Below, piece after piece: positions 23,548 to 31,729 of a DNA stretch of 44,087 nucleotides. The notes under the pieces are model-generated. The model searched no databases. It was not told where the DNA came from and saw only the letters and a list, made by a program, of their open reading frames with translations. A program made the position numbers and the translations under genes. The stretch is from Candidatus Hermodarchaeota archaeon (GTDB lineage Archaea; Asgardarchaeota; Hermodarchaeia; Hermodarchaeales; Hermodarchaeaceae), in the NCBI GenBank assembly GCA_016839365.1, contig JAEOUH010000068.1, positions 1 to 44,087 of the forward strand. The letters run 5' to 3'. The number at the start of each line of letters is the position of its first letter. The stretch's first letter is position 1.

Positions 23548-25278
23548 TCATTCCGTCAAGTTAATTTTGACTTTCTCACCATCTCTCTCCACATAACCGA
23601 ATCCCTTACGTTCCAATTGAACAATTGTTCCCGATTTCAAAACCATAAGTGTGCGTTCTCCAAATCCTTCAATGATTTGAAGACTTTTCGGGTTAAACTT
23701 GTCCTTGATAAACAGCACATCAGGAACAAAAAGCTGAACAGGAATCGAATCAGAAGTCACCCACTGGATTTTCAGTTCTGCCTGTTCTAGCACATCCCCG
23801 GCGAATACACATTTAATCGATTTGGCAGTTTTCTTTTCAACCTGGAGGTTAAAGGCGTGCTTTAACCGAAAAATATCTCCCTTCGAGAGTTGTTTAGCAT
23901 CTTGTCCATCAATATGCACATGATCTTTAATTGTAATTTGACGGGCTCCTCGGTCGCTGAAATCCGGATGATATGGAATTTCTGCACTAAACTGCTTACC
24001 ATCGGAAATTTCTACAAGTATCGGTTCAGTCACACAATAGTATCGGTTAGCTATGGCATCGACAAGTTTTCGGTTAATCCCTAATAATAGCGACCAATCT
24101 ACAATTGGTTGGGCCACACTTAGACCAACTTCCCGTGTCATCTCACGAATAGCCTCAGGAATTATCCCTCTTCGCCGAAGACCTGATAGGGTTGGAAGGC
24201 GAATGTCGTCCCACCCACTAATTTTCTTCGATTCAATTAGAGGTCTTATCTTGCGTTTACTAACCGGGCTTCCCTCTAAGCTAAAGCGTGACCACTCTTG
24301 AATAACCGGTTGGGGATAGCCAAAGAGGTCTCGGATATAGGCTTGGAGTTCTCCACGACTGGCAAATTCATTGCTACGTAACACATGACTGATCTGGTTA
24401 CGGTAATCCTCTAAGGCATTTGCAAAGTCGTAGGTGGGCCAAAGCCGATACCGGTCTCCTTGTATCGGATGGGAATAATCGATAATCCGGAAAATGTTGG
24501 GATCTCGCATCACCGCATTCGAATGGGACATATCTATTCGAAGACGGCACACTATTTGTCCTTCTTCGTATTTCCCATCAATGATATCATCCCAGATTTG
24601 TTGGTTGTTCTCCTTGTTGCTTTGACGGTGTGGGCAAACTCTCCCCTTGCGACGATTTTCGCTAATCTCTTCAGCTGGACACGCACAGAAGTACACATCC
24701 CCACGACCTAGCAGCTGCTTTGCATGGTCGTAAAAATACGGCATATCGTCTGAAACATTCAACTCTTCATCCCAATCAATTTCCATCCAACGATAGCCTT
24801 TCTTGAAAGCTTCATAATATTCACTTTGAACATTCCGTGGGTTGGTGTCTTCAAACCGGAGAATTAAGTGTCCTTTGTACTTCCGCGCATAGAACCAGTT
24901 AATGTATCCCGCATACGCATGTCCGATATGGGGATATCCACTCGGTTCTGGAGGTAAACGAGTAACAACTTGTCCCTCTATTGCGTTCTGAAGCGCAGGA
25001 AGTTCTTTAGTTCGTTTTTCCCGACTACGTTTAAGCAATTCCGGAGCTAGTTCTTCAAGTTCCGCAGTTTGGTTTACTAAAGTCATCTGGTTGACTTCAT
25101 CAACAACTCGATTCACTTGGTCAGTAATCTCTCGTGCTTGTGAACGTAGTTCAGGACGCTCCGCTAAGAGTTTCCCAATCACCGCCTTAGCGTTGGCTTT
25201 CCCTTCATATTTAATGGCGTTTGCTAAGCTGTACTTCCGAATTAACTCTCGAACTGAAGAGTCACGTTCATCGGTCAC
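23548..25278 (-). CDS. gltX: glutamyl-tRNA synthetase, archaeal type
   Basis: 576 residues. It attaches glutamate to tRNA-Glu and, in archaea lacking GlnRS, also to tRNA-Gln for later amidation by GatDE. The N-terminal helical extension of about 100 residues is typical of archaeal/eukaryotic GluRS. The HIGH motif is at 117-120 in PSGYPHIGHAYAGY. The second motif is SKRK in SPVSKRKI, near 340, as expected for this class. The all-beta anticodon-binding domain fills the C-terminus. It starts at GTG 25278, with GGTGG about 9 bases upstream. The tRNA-Gln gene lies in the same window. Confidence 0.96.
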   Translation of the reverse strand: MTDERDSSVRELIRKYSLANAIKYEGKANAKAVIGKLLAERPELRSQAREITDQVNRVVDEVNQMTLVNQTAELEELAPELLKRSREKRTKELPALQNAIEGQVVTRLPPEPSGYPHIGHAYAGYINWFYARKYKGHLILRFEDTNPRNVQSEYYEAFKKGYRWMEIDWDEELNVSDDMPYFYDHAKQLLGRGDVYFCACPAEEISENRRKGRVCPHRQSNKENNQQIWDDIIDGKYEEGQIVCRLRIDMSHSNAVMRDPNIFRIIDYSHPIQGDRYRLWPTYDFANALEDYRNQISHVLRSNEFASRGELQAYIRDLFGYPQPVIQEWSRFSLEGSPVSKRKIRPLIESKKISGWDDIRLPTLSGLRRRGIIPEAIREMTREVGLSVAQPIVDWSLLLGINRKLVDAIANRYYCVTEPILVEISDGKQFSAEIPYHPDFSDRGARQITIKDHVHIDGQDAKQLSKGDIFRLKHAFNLQVEKKTAKSIKCVFAGDVLEQAELKIQWVTSDSIPVQLFVPDVLFIKDKFNPKSLQIIEGFGERTLMVLKSGTIVQLERKGFGYVERDGEKVKINLTE

Positions 25279-25325
25279 AAGAGGTCCACCCTGCTTTCTC
25301 TACTGTTCAAATAAGTGCTTCACTC

Positions 25326-25934
25326 TTATGCTTTTTGTGATGGTGAGGGCAGCTGCCTATCTTCCATGATCTGGTGAATAAGCTGTGGCTCAAGTGTCCG
25401 AAGCCACGAAATCTTCCCAATGGCATACTCCTTTCCGCTGCCCGCCAGAATAGCCTCAATTGTAGCTACCTCCTTTTCTACCGAGGAATCTGATGTATCA
25501 ATTTCAAATATTCGGTCTCTACTGTGTTGCCCTAAACCGTCGGAAATACACGTTCCAAGGATTTCTGCCTGTACATTTTCAAGAATTTTCTTAGAAGACC
25601 ATTGACGGGCTGCTAATCGCTGCATTAGAGTGATTGGATGACAACGAAGAACAATCAAGACTGCTAAATATTCTTTTGGAACCAAATCGGCAAAATGACC
25701 AACAACTACAAACTGTTTCTTTGTCTGTTGGAATTGAGAAACAAGATAATCCTGCAGTTCGTCAGTATCAGCGATGAGGGTGCTACGGCTTGAATCCTCC
25801 CCATGATGGAATTGCTGATCCTTGACGACTTGACCAAGCTCAATAAATTCAGCATCAATGCGCGTGGCAAGTGCCCTTCCGACTGCGGTCTTACCAGTCC
25901 CAGGCGTTCCAGAAATGGCAATCACTTGGTCCAC
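25326..25934 (-). CDS. Fap7/hCINAP-like adenylate kinase family NTPase
   Basis: 202 residues. The P-loop GTPGTGKTA is near the N-terminus. Further family segments are FIELGQVVK, VVGHFADLVP in place of a classical lid, and LRCHP. Members are broad nucleoside-monophosphate kinases; in yeast and archaea Fap7 also acts in late small-ribosomal-subunit assembly with uS11. The C-terminal 45 residues extend past the kinase core. GTG 25934 is favoured over TTG 25940 because GGTGA sits directly before it at suitable spacing. It lies 47 bases before gltX and is likely in the same operon. Confidence 0.9.
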   Translation of the reverse strand: MDQVIAISGTPGTGKTAVGRALATRIDAEFIELGQVVKDQQFHHGEDSSRSTLIADTDELQDYLVSQFQQTKKQFVVVGHFADLVPKEYLAVLIVLRCHPITLMQRLAARQWSSKKILENVQAEILGTCISDGLGQHSRDRIFEIDTSDSSVEKEVATIEAILAGSGKEYAIGKISWLRTLEPQLIHQIMEDRQLPSPSQKA

Positions 25935-26066
25935 TGTCAATCACCGAACACACATATCACTAAGAGTCCAGGTGAACTGAGTCGGCTAACTGATAAGAAT
26001 ACTCCCACTAACACTGAAAAATGATCTTCGAGATGACAATAGTTGCCAAAAACCATGAAGTCAGGA

Positions 26067-26255
26067 TTATTGGCGTTTTTCTCGCTCATAATCTTCCAGG
26101 GCGGCTAATTCACGCTGCAGGCGTATTCGATGGGCTCCACTAGACACAGCAATCGCTTGGCGGAGTAACCGCTTTTCACGGCGAATATCCTTGCGTGGAA
26201 CATCATCTAGGGTTCTTTGAATGCCTCCGATGGGTTCTACATAATCAGTACTCAC
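26067..26255 (-). CDS. small highly charged protein
   Basis: 62 residues, rich in Arg, Glu and Leu, predicted as one long helix (residues about 20-60, with RREKRLLRQAI and LQRELAALEDYEREKR). No cysteine pairs, signal or membrane segment. It begins at GTG 26255 with a GGTG element about 10 bases before. The heptad-like spacing suggests a coiled coil that binds RNA or a partner. No family is recognised. Confidence is limited because it is short. Confidence 0.55.
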   Translation of the reverse strand: MSTDYVEPIGGIQRTLDDVPRKDIRREKRLLRQAIAVSSGAHRIRLQRELAALEDYEREKRQ

Positions 26256-26332
26256 TTGAGTGGCACCAAATGATATTCATCAAAAAGACTATTTAAACTA
26301 ATAGAGGGTTGTGTATAAGTGAAATTGAATGT

Positions 26333-26968
26333 TTAGGTGTCATTCGTTAACTGATAGCGGGTTCCTCGGGTGAAGCTCTTTTTTTGCGACACCATCTTCT
26401 TCGCTTTGAGCGAGTCTAATGCAATTTGAGTTCGTACCTGTGACCAACCTGTGGAAACCATAATCTGTTCCATAGAAACTTTCCCACTCTTTCGTGAAAC
26501 AATATCAAGAATTGTGGCTTCATCTTCACTGAGAAAATCATCTTGTAGTTTGATGACAAGAACACCCTGAATTTCGGTGAGATGAACCATTTCTTCCTCT
26601 TCCAGCTGCTTGAGTTGCCTCTGGAATTCCTTTTGTGAAAGTCCCTTGTATTGTTCCACTTCATGAATCTTAGAATACAAATCTGCCACTGCAATAGCTG
26701 CAGCGGTATCTTGGGCTAGAAGAAACACTAAATATTCTTGCAGGGTTTGGGGCTTTTGAACCTCGATCTGAAACTCTTCTTGCAACTGTTCCAATCGAGA
26801 ATTTGTTTCGACGAATAGTTTGGATTTCGATGGAGCTTGACGGTTAACTTCTTCAAGGCGGGTTCGCAAGGCTTCATCTTTTGTTGGATCCTGTGCTGCT
26901 TCCTTGGATTTCAACCGTTTCCCCAAGCGTGAATACGCTTCATCGAGATCATTTTCTTTCGAAGGCAT
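26333..26968 (-). CDS. coiled coil plus tandem winged-helix protein
   Basis: 211 residues. The first 75 residues are charged and helical. Residues about 78-145 and 148-208 look like two consecutive winged helices; the second is clear (ATILDIVSRKSGKVSMEQIMVS, TGWSQVRTQIALDSL, then a basic wing). Tandem winged helices occur in transcription regulators and also in ESCRT-II subunits. The TGWS..R..IALDSLKAKKMV pattern is similar in style to the C-terminal ESCRT-II winged helix, but I cannot confirm homology. GGAGCGG precedes ATG 26968, and a clear TATA box lies at 27017-27024. Confidence 0.75.
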   Translation of the reverse strand: MPSKENDLDEAYSRLGKRLKSKEAAQDPTKDEALRTRLEEVNRQAPSKSKLFVETNSRLEQLQEEFQIEVQKPQTLQEYLVFLLAQDTAAAIAVADLYSKIHEVEQYKGLSQKEFQRQLKQLEEEEMVHLTEIQGVLVIKLQDDFLSEDEATILDIVSRKSGKVSMEQIMVSTGWSQVRTQIALDSLKAKKMVSQKKSFTRGTRYQLTNDT

Positions 26969-27016
26969 CGTTGCCGCTCCTAGTATTCAGTTCATTATCA
27001 CTTAGAAATGACGCAC

Positions 27017-27024
27017 TTTTAAAG
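27017..27024 (-). promoter_or_regulatory. TATA box for the winged-helix gene
   Basis: Read on the minus strand, GAGGC followed by TTTAAAAG resembles a BRE plus TATA box. It sits about 50 bases before the ATG at 26968, so transcription should start near 26994 and leave a short leader containing GGAGCGG. Confidence 0.5.
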
Positions 27025-27088
27025 CCTCGGAGCAACTCTCTTGCCTAAAATGTGGGTTATTGAATAGTTGAGGATTACCCAACGCTCC

Positions 27089-27112
27089 TTTCTTCCAACG
27101 CATTGGAAGAAA
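27089..27112 (-). terminator. 10-bp hairpin after the surface-protein gene
   Basis: TTTCTTCCAA (27089-27098) is the exact reverse complement of TTGGAAGAAA (27103-27112), with a 4-base loop CGCA. It begins 8 bases after the stop of the minus-strand gene ending at 27120. It could stabilise or end that transcript. No long T run follows on the minus strand, so an RNA-processing or stability role is equally possible. Confidence 0.5.
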
Positions 27113-27119
27113 TGTTGTT

Positions 27120-28502
27120 CTATCTGATGTGAATCACTCGTCGTGATTCGATAAACCATATTACTGGTTCTAGCTTTAACTCACTTGAATTAGCCTCAAA
27201 CCCATCTAATCCAATTACCATTCTTGATCCTGGTTCTCGATTCATCGGAGGTGTGATTGGATAGCTTTGTGGGCCAAACGATGCTGGCGTAACCTGAAAG
27301 ACAATCGTTTCATTATCCACGCATACTGCTGGAAAGCGTATGATAATGTCGGTTACGTTCTGTTTTTCGTATGCTAGATTCGGCGTATCAATGCTGATTT
27401 CAGCCTTGGGGAATTGCATGGGTTGATCTTGCACTGCACCCGTAAAACCGGTTTGCATGAAGAACTCGTTCATCGAACTTGTAAGGTCCAATAGACAGAA
27501 CGTTTCATTGGTAAATGTTGTAACGTTCAAGTCGAAGATGTATCCCCATGTCTGGTTTTGCGACATAGCAACTGTAATCGGATTTGCTCGGAATCCAATG
27601 TGCGTTTCATTATTGGTTGTGTGCGGTTCAAAATCGTTGGTCTTGCTTCCGATTCGGAAAATCTCATGAAGCGTAATGTTCGCGAGGAGTGTGGTATCGT
27701 TGTAGATCTGCTTGGGGAAGATTATGCTTGACTCGCCAAAATTATAGACGTTTGCATCAGGATCGGTGAGTGTGCTAAAGGTGATGTTACAGTGGACGAT
27801 AGTCGGGGTGTTTTCAGGAAGCGTGTCATTTTCTGGATGAATATCGAAGGTGAAAGTGAACATATTCTCTAAGTTATCATTTCGGAGCCAGCTGTTGTCA
27901 CTACTATTGATGATGTAGCTCCAAAACAGCGACCAGTACCCTGTCATGGATGCCCCACCTCGCAGGGCATATTCTTCGAAGGTGTATTGCTTATTCGGTT
28001 GAATATTGTCGACAACGAATGCGAGGCTGTCGGCTCCAACTTCTGGAGGGATATAGTATGCATTTCCAAAGTAGTCATAGAAGACATAAGGGTCTCGTAA
28101 TGTGAAGTTCACTTGTCCTCTTTCGAAGTCACGTGTAAATGACACGTTGAGTGGTTGATAGCCTCCGAAGGTGCCTCCTGCAAATCGGCCAAGCATGTAA
28201 TCGATTTGAACTTGGCCGGTATTATTGATGTACACGTAAAAGATATCCTGTTGGAGGATATCGACATCACCCTGTAAGGGCTCAGGAGGTTCAATTGGCG
28301 GTAGATTGATCCACCAGATCCAAGCGCTACCACCAATGATGATGGAAATTAGAACTACTACAAGGCCATATTGAACCCATCTTGGTGTTCGTCGGGTTCG
28401 TTGCCTGACTTGACGGTCACGTTTTCGTTGTAACTTTTCTGGAACTGATTCAAGGCGTCTCTTCTGCTTTGTCTTCTTCTGTCTCCGTTGTCGTCGTGAC
28501 AC
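27120..28502 (-). CDS. membrane-anchored extracellular protein with many glycosylation sites
   Basis: About 460 residues. The N-terminal 45 residues are extremely basic (RRQRRQKKTKQKRR and similar). One membrane helix follows (VQYGLVVVLISIIIGGSAWIWW), giving a type II anchor with the remainder outside. The external part is beta-rich and contains numerous N-x-S/T sequons such as NNTG, NVSF, NDTT, NITL, NQTW and NETF, which points to archaeal N-glycosylation. No enzyme motif is recognised. GTG 28502 is preferred over TTG 28511 because GAAGGTAGG is then correctly spaced. Confidence 0.78.
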   Translation of the reverse strand: MSRRQRRQKKTKQKRRLESVPEKLQRKRDRQVRQRTRRTPRWVQYGLVVVLISIIIGGSAWIWWINLPPIEPPEPLQGDVDILQQDIFYVYINNTGQVQIDYMLGRFAGGTFGGYQPLNVSFTRDFERGQVNFTLRDPYVFYDYFGNAYYIPPEVGADSLAFVVDNIQPNKQYTFEEYALRGGASMTGYWSLFWSYIINSSDNSWLRNDNLENMFTFTFDIHPENDTLPENTPTIVHCNITFSTLTDPDANVYNFGESSIIFPKQIYNDTTLLANITLHEIFRIGSKTNDFEPHTTNNETHIGFRANPITVAMSQNQTWGYIFDLNVTTFTNETFCLLDLTSSMNEFFMQTGFTGAVQDQPMQFPKAEISIDTPNLAYEKQNVTDIIIRFPAVCVDNETIVFQVTPASFGPQSYPITPPMNREPGSRMVIGLDGFEANSSELKLEPVIWFIESRRVIHIR

Positions 28503-28646
28503 AGCGAACAACCTACCTTCAGGCGAGAGCGTCGATTATGTTTCCCGTATTTCAACCTTACGGCTACGGAAACAAATCCCTCTACTAGGATAGATGAAGG
28601 GTTATCAGAAAACTTAAATGACCCTCGGTGAATTGAGGTCGCGCCA

Positions 28647-28665
28647 CCCAATGCCCAACATTGGG
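28647..28665. promoter_or_regulatory. palindrome over the ribosome-binding site
   Basis: CCCAATG (28647-28653) and CATTGGG (28659-28665) form a perfect 7-bp inverted repeat around CCCAA. The right arm runs into the GGGG that would be the Shine-Dalgarno for the gene starting at 28677. As RNA it could mask that site; as DNA it could be an operator. Confidence 0.35.
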
Positions 28666-28676
28666 GTAAGAAATAT

Positions 28677-29063
28677 GTGGCGATGAAGTTGTCAGAGAAA
28701 AAAGAGACATCTGAAGAAGCCCCTAAGGAACCAGTTCCTGAAGAACCCAAATCAGAAGCGACTCCAGCATCAACTGCCGATGAAGAGGACGAGGAACTTG
28801 AGGATTTAGAGGATGAACCAGTCGAGGACACCAAATCCAAACGTAAAAAGTCCTCTAAGAAACGCGCTAAACTCACAGTTCTACAAGCAGCTGTCCTTGA
28901 AACTATTCGCGAACGACCTCAACGTCCACGAGCCATTCAGACAATCATCCGGGGAACTGGCGGGGTAGATCTTCCTCGGAATGAGATTATCAGATCGCTC
29001 AACGAGTTGCGTAATAAAGGGCTCGCTGATAAGGTGACAACTAAAGCGTGGCAGGCAAAATAG
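28677..29063 (+). CDS. small protein with acidic tail and winged helix
   Basis: 128 residues. Residues 1-55 are strongly acidic (EEAPKEPVPEEPKSE, DEEDEELEDLED). A basic hinge (KSKRKKSSKKRAK) follows, then a winged-helix domain with LTVLQAAVLETIRERPQRPRA, EIIRSLNELRNKGLAD and a short wing. This layout suits a chromatin- or RNA polymerase-associated DNA binder, but no family is recognised. It starts at GTG 28677 (an ATG at 28683 is possible). A palindrome overlaps its ribosome site. It converges with herA. Confidence 0.72.
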   Translation: MAMKLSEKKETSEEAPKEPVPEEPKSEATPASTADEEDEELEDLEDEPVEDTKSKRKKSSKKRAKLTVLQAAVLETIRERPQRPRAIQTIIRGTGGVDLPRNEIIRSLNELRNKGLADKVTTKAWQAK

Positions 29064-29085
29064 GTCGCTTGCCGTTATTTCTGGT

Positions 29086-30615
29086 TCAGCGACCCTTGAG
29101 TTCTGCCAGTGCTCGTTCTGCAATGTTCATCGCTTTCTGGTATTTTTTCTCTGCCTTTTTCAGCTCTGCTTCGAGTTGCCGAATCCTAGCTATTAATTGC
29201 GTGTTTTCCTCTCGGAAATCATGGAGTTTCTGTTCTGCCGCTTGCAGCTCTGATCGAAGGGTATGAACTTGTTGAGGCATCTGACCACCATTAGCATCTG
29301 CGGTCAATTGCTGGAAACGTTCAACAGCCGCTTTGATTCTACCTGCAAAATCTGTTCGTAATCGAATTCGACGTTTCTCCAATTCTTCCAAGGTTTGTTT
29401 TTCGGCAAAGTCTAACGGATTGAAACCAGTTGCACCGTGGGTGGTTTCTCGATTTCGAACGTCAAGAAAGACTGGCACCTCCACGGCATCACCAGCGACC
29501 ACCACTTGACCAGTATCAAGGCGTTGAATGTCTTCGGCCCACTCTTTGGAAAGCCCCTCAGTGCTAGACACTGTGATATCCACGTCCCGAATATCAGTTA
29601 GCTGGTGAATAATCCAGGTCCCGACCTGGCTTCTAACCGTTGTATCAAGGAGCTGGGGCTTTTGAGTGATGACGACGAGGTTTGCAGCGAATTTACGACC
29701 TTCCTGAGCGAATAAGCGCATCATCCCAGTCGTTGCAGCTTTACCTCGATTTGGAGCTAGAGTGTGAGCCTCGTCAACGAAACAATAGAACGGGGGAATT
29801 TCGCGATTAACAGCTGCATGATACAAATCATTTAGAATTTCCTGTGACAAAGCCTCTTGGACTCCAAGGTCAAGGCCACGTAAGTTAATGATGGTTCCCT
29901 GCCCCGAGACTACCAAATCCTGAGGATGCGTCCCCAAAAGGGCTTCAATCGGTAAATCAGCTCCAGGATTCGCATGCAAGTCTGCAAACTCAATGACACT
30001 CATCTCATACCCACGGGGCTCCACTTCAAAACGCTCACTTCCTGCTTCGGCTGCGATTTTCAGACTGGAATATTCTCCATGTCGGTCCAAGACCACAATT
30101 GGGATGCCCTTTTTTAGAAATTCTTCCATGATGACGGCCGTGGTGTAGCTTTTTCCACTCCCTGTTTTTCCAACCACAAACAATCGACCTAATCGTTTCA
30201 CTGGTAAGCGGACCGGAACCGTAGTCCCAGAGATTTGTCCGACAAATGTCCCCTCATCAACAGGAATATCTATTCCCAAAGCCGCATTTACTGTTCGTGG
30301 AGTTGCCTTATAGACCATCATCTCAGGATTAAACGGAGTTCTGGGCATCGGACCTACTACACTACACTGCCCTAATGTTTTCCCTCCTTCCCGCCACAAT
30401 TCCTTACACAGGAGCAGATACTCTTCTCCTCGATGATTAATTGCTAAAAAGTCATTTCGACCCACTTCGCCTTGTTTAGTCACCCGAATCCTTAAAGTGT
30501 GGGTGGTCGTCTTGCCCACAATTTCTGCTACGGGCTCAATCGGCTCTGATTCGGAGGCGGCTTCAGCCAGCTCTTCAATCTTTTCGGGTTCTTCGTTGGG
30601 TGGATCTGATGGCAT
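29086..30615 (-). CDS. herA: HerA-family ATPase (DUF87) with C-terminal coiled coil
   Basis: 509 residues. A hexameric DNA-pumping ATPase; in archaea HerA works with the NurA nuclease in DNA end resection. An acidic N-terminal tail precedes the HAS-barrel region (about 38-115). Walker A is GKTGSGKSYTT at 149-159 and Walker B is YCFVDEAH. An arginine-finger region follows near TVRSQVGTW. The last 75 residues form a long coiled coil (LRSELQAAEQKLHDF, QLEAELKKAEKKYQ), which many HerA proteins lack. NurA, Mre11 and Rad50 are not nearby, so this may be a HerA-like relative with another partner. Confidence 0.9.
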   Translation of the reverse strand: MPSDPPNEEPEKIEELAEAASESEPIEPVAEIVGKTTTHTLRIRVTKQGEVGRNDFLAINHRGEEYLLLCKELWREGGKTLGQCSVVGPMPRTPFNPEMMVYKATPRTVNAALGIDIPVDEGTFVGQISGTTVPVRLPVKRLGRLFVVGKTGSGKSYTTAVIMEEFLKKGIPIVVLDRHGEYSSLKIAAEAGSERFEVEPRGYEMSVIEFADLHANPGADLPIEALLGTHPQDLVVSGQGTIINLRGLDLGVQEALSQEILNDLYHAAVNREIPPFYCFVDEAHTLAPNRGKAATTGMMRLFAQEGRKFAANLVVITQKPQLLDTTVRSQVGTWIIHQLTDIRDVDITVSSTEGLSKEWAEDIQRLDTGQVVVAGDAVEVPVFLDVRNRETTHGATGFNPLDFAEKQTLEELEKRRIRLRTDFAGRIKAAVERFQQLTADANGGQMPQQVHTLRSELQAAEQKLHDFREENTQLIARIRQLEAELKKAEKKYQKAMNIAERALAELKGR

Positions 30616-30833
30616 TATTACTACCCCAGTTCGTGTAATGCCTTTGAAAGCACGCCCTTATAGACTTCGCGTGTCATTGAACGAGAACAACTTCCATACA
30701 ATTTTCTCTCACCCAATCTATAATTCGTCGAATAATCAGTTAAAATGCCCTTTCAATTCCCATTCCCACCTTAATCACGGACTAACAGAACACTTTTTTC
30801 CTCTTCAACGAAAGTCTGTAAGGGGATACTGCC
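30616..30833. promoter_or_regulatory. divergent intergenic region
   Basis: 218 bases between herA and an unknown plus-strand gene. CTTATAGA near 30657-30664 could serve herA as its TATA element on the minus strand. GTTAAAATG near 30740 may serve the plus gene. No RNA gene or open frame is seen. Confidence 0.35.
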
Positions 30834-31472
30834 GTGTCAACAGAGATTTCCATCGGACAACTATCACCCAGCCTTGCCTTTGGAGCCGCATATTTCTGCG
30901 TCTCATCCATCGGAACCCGTTTAACCAACATCGCCGAAACCTACACCGAAGAAGGCTTCTTCGGCACCGCAACTGTCTCGTTCCGGATACCAAGCACTAA
31001 AGACCGCCTTGAAGTCACCCTCCTTGTCGATTCAAAAACACCAACTATCCAACTCGAAATTATGGGTGGAGACGACGATAAACGCCCTACGTACCTCAAC
31101 GAAATTGCCAAACGGATCACCGAAACCTTGGAGCGTTTTAGCAGTGTACCTGGTGTCAAACTCTCACACGCCTCCAAAGCTGTCGTCGTTGAGCGTAAAA
31201 TTGATGAAGCCCTCAATCAACTCCTCTCTGACCCCGACTATCAAAAAGTCTACGTTCAAATCGCAGATGCCCGTGAACGCCTCATCCGTATCGGCGGCGA
31301 CTTCCAACCCGCCACCCTTGAAATGGGGGCCATCCTCACTCCACTTGCCGGAAAAAACGGTCCAATCCCCGAAGAAAACCGCGAAGAACTAGCCCTGAAC
31401 TTACTCCGCTGGAAGAAACAAATTAAAAAAGTCGTCAACCAACTGACCACTGAAACCGACGACGAAGACTAG
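30834..31472 (+). CDS. protein of unknown function
   Basis: 212 residues, soluble, acidic at the C-terminus (TTETDDED). The first 90 residues appear as beta strands alternating with short helices (IGQLSPSLAFGAAYFCVSSIG, GTATVSFRIPSTKDRLEVTLLVD). The second half is helical. No cofactor motif is visible. It starts at GTG 30834, with AAGGGGA about 9 bases before. Codons end mostly in C, unlike many neighbours. Not recognised. Confidence 0.68.
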   Translation: MSTEISIGQLSPSLAFGAAYFCVSSIGTRLTNIAETYTEEGFFGTATVSFRIPSTKDRLEVTLLVDSKTPTIQLEIMGGDDDKRPTYLNEIAKRITETLERFSSVPGVKLSHASKAVVVERKIDEALNQLLSDPDYQKVYVQIADARERLIRIGGDFQPATLEMGAILTPLAGKNGPIPEENREELALNLLRWKKQIKKVVNQLTTETDDED

Positions 31473-31483
31473 CCCCCTACTCG

Positions 31484-31708
31484 CTAGGCGCCATACCGCC
31501 ACTTATCCACTTTCTTATCCTGCTTCGTCTGCTTCTTATACAGCTTGTAGTGTTTCTGGCACAAGTACAACCGACGTGGCTGCTCATCCTCAAACGCGGC
31601 ACCTGCAGCCTGCAATCCTTCACGTGCCTTCTCAGCCGACACTGATCGAGTTGCCTTTTCATCGCACCCCTTAACACTGCAAACCGTACCAGTTTTCACT
31701 TTTCCCAT
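31484..31708 (-). CDS. small zinc-binding protein
   Basis: 74 residues. CSVKGCDEKATRSVS near the N-terminus and LYLCQKHYKLYKK later give four likely zinc ligands (two Cys, then Cys and His). This pattern recurs in small archaeal proteins of unknown role. The end is basic, which suggests RNA or DNA binding. It converges with the unknown gene ending at 31472 and lies 21 bases downstream of the iron-sulfur membrane protein gene. Confidence 0.75.
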   Translation of the reverse strand: MGKVKTGTVCSVKGCDEKATRSVSAEKAREGLQAAGAAFEDEQPRRLYLCQKHYKLYKKQTKQDKKVDKWRYGA

Positions 31709-31729
31709 CTAATCACACACCACACAATA

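Noticed and set aside
25941..26066. Possible C/D-box guide RNA (several CTGA motifs)
   Set aside because: No proper C box and no consistent spacing of C, D', C' and D elements.
26022..26144. A 40-codon plus-strand frame antisense to the small charged protein
   Set aside because: No ribosome site and no domain; the opposite strand has the better start signal.
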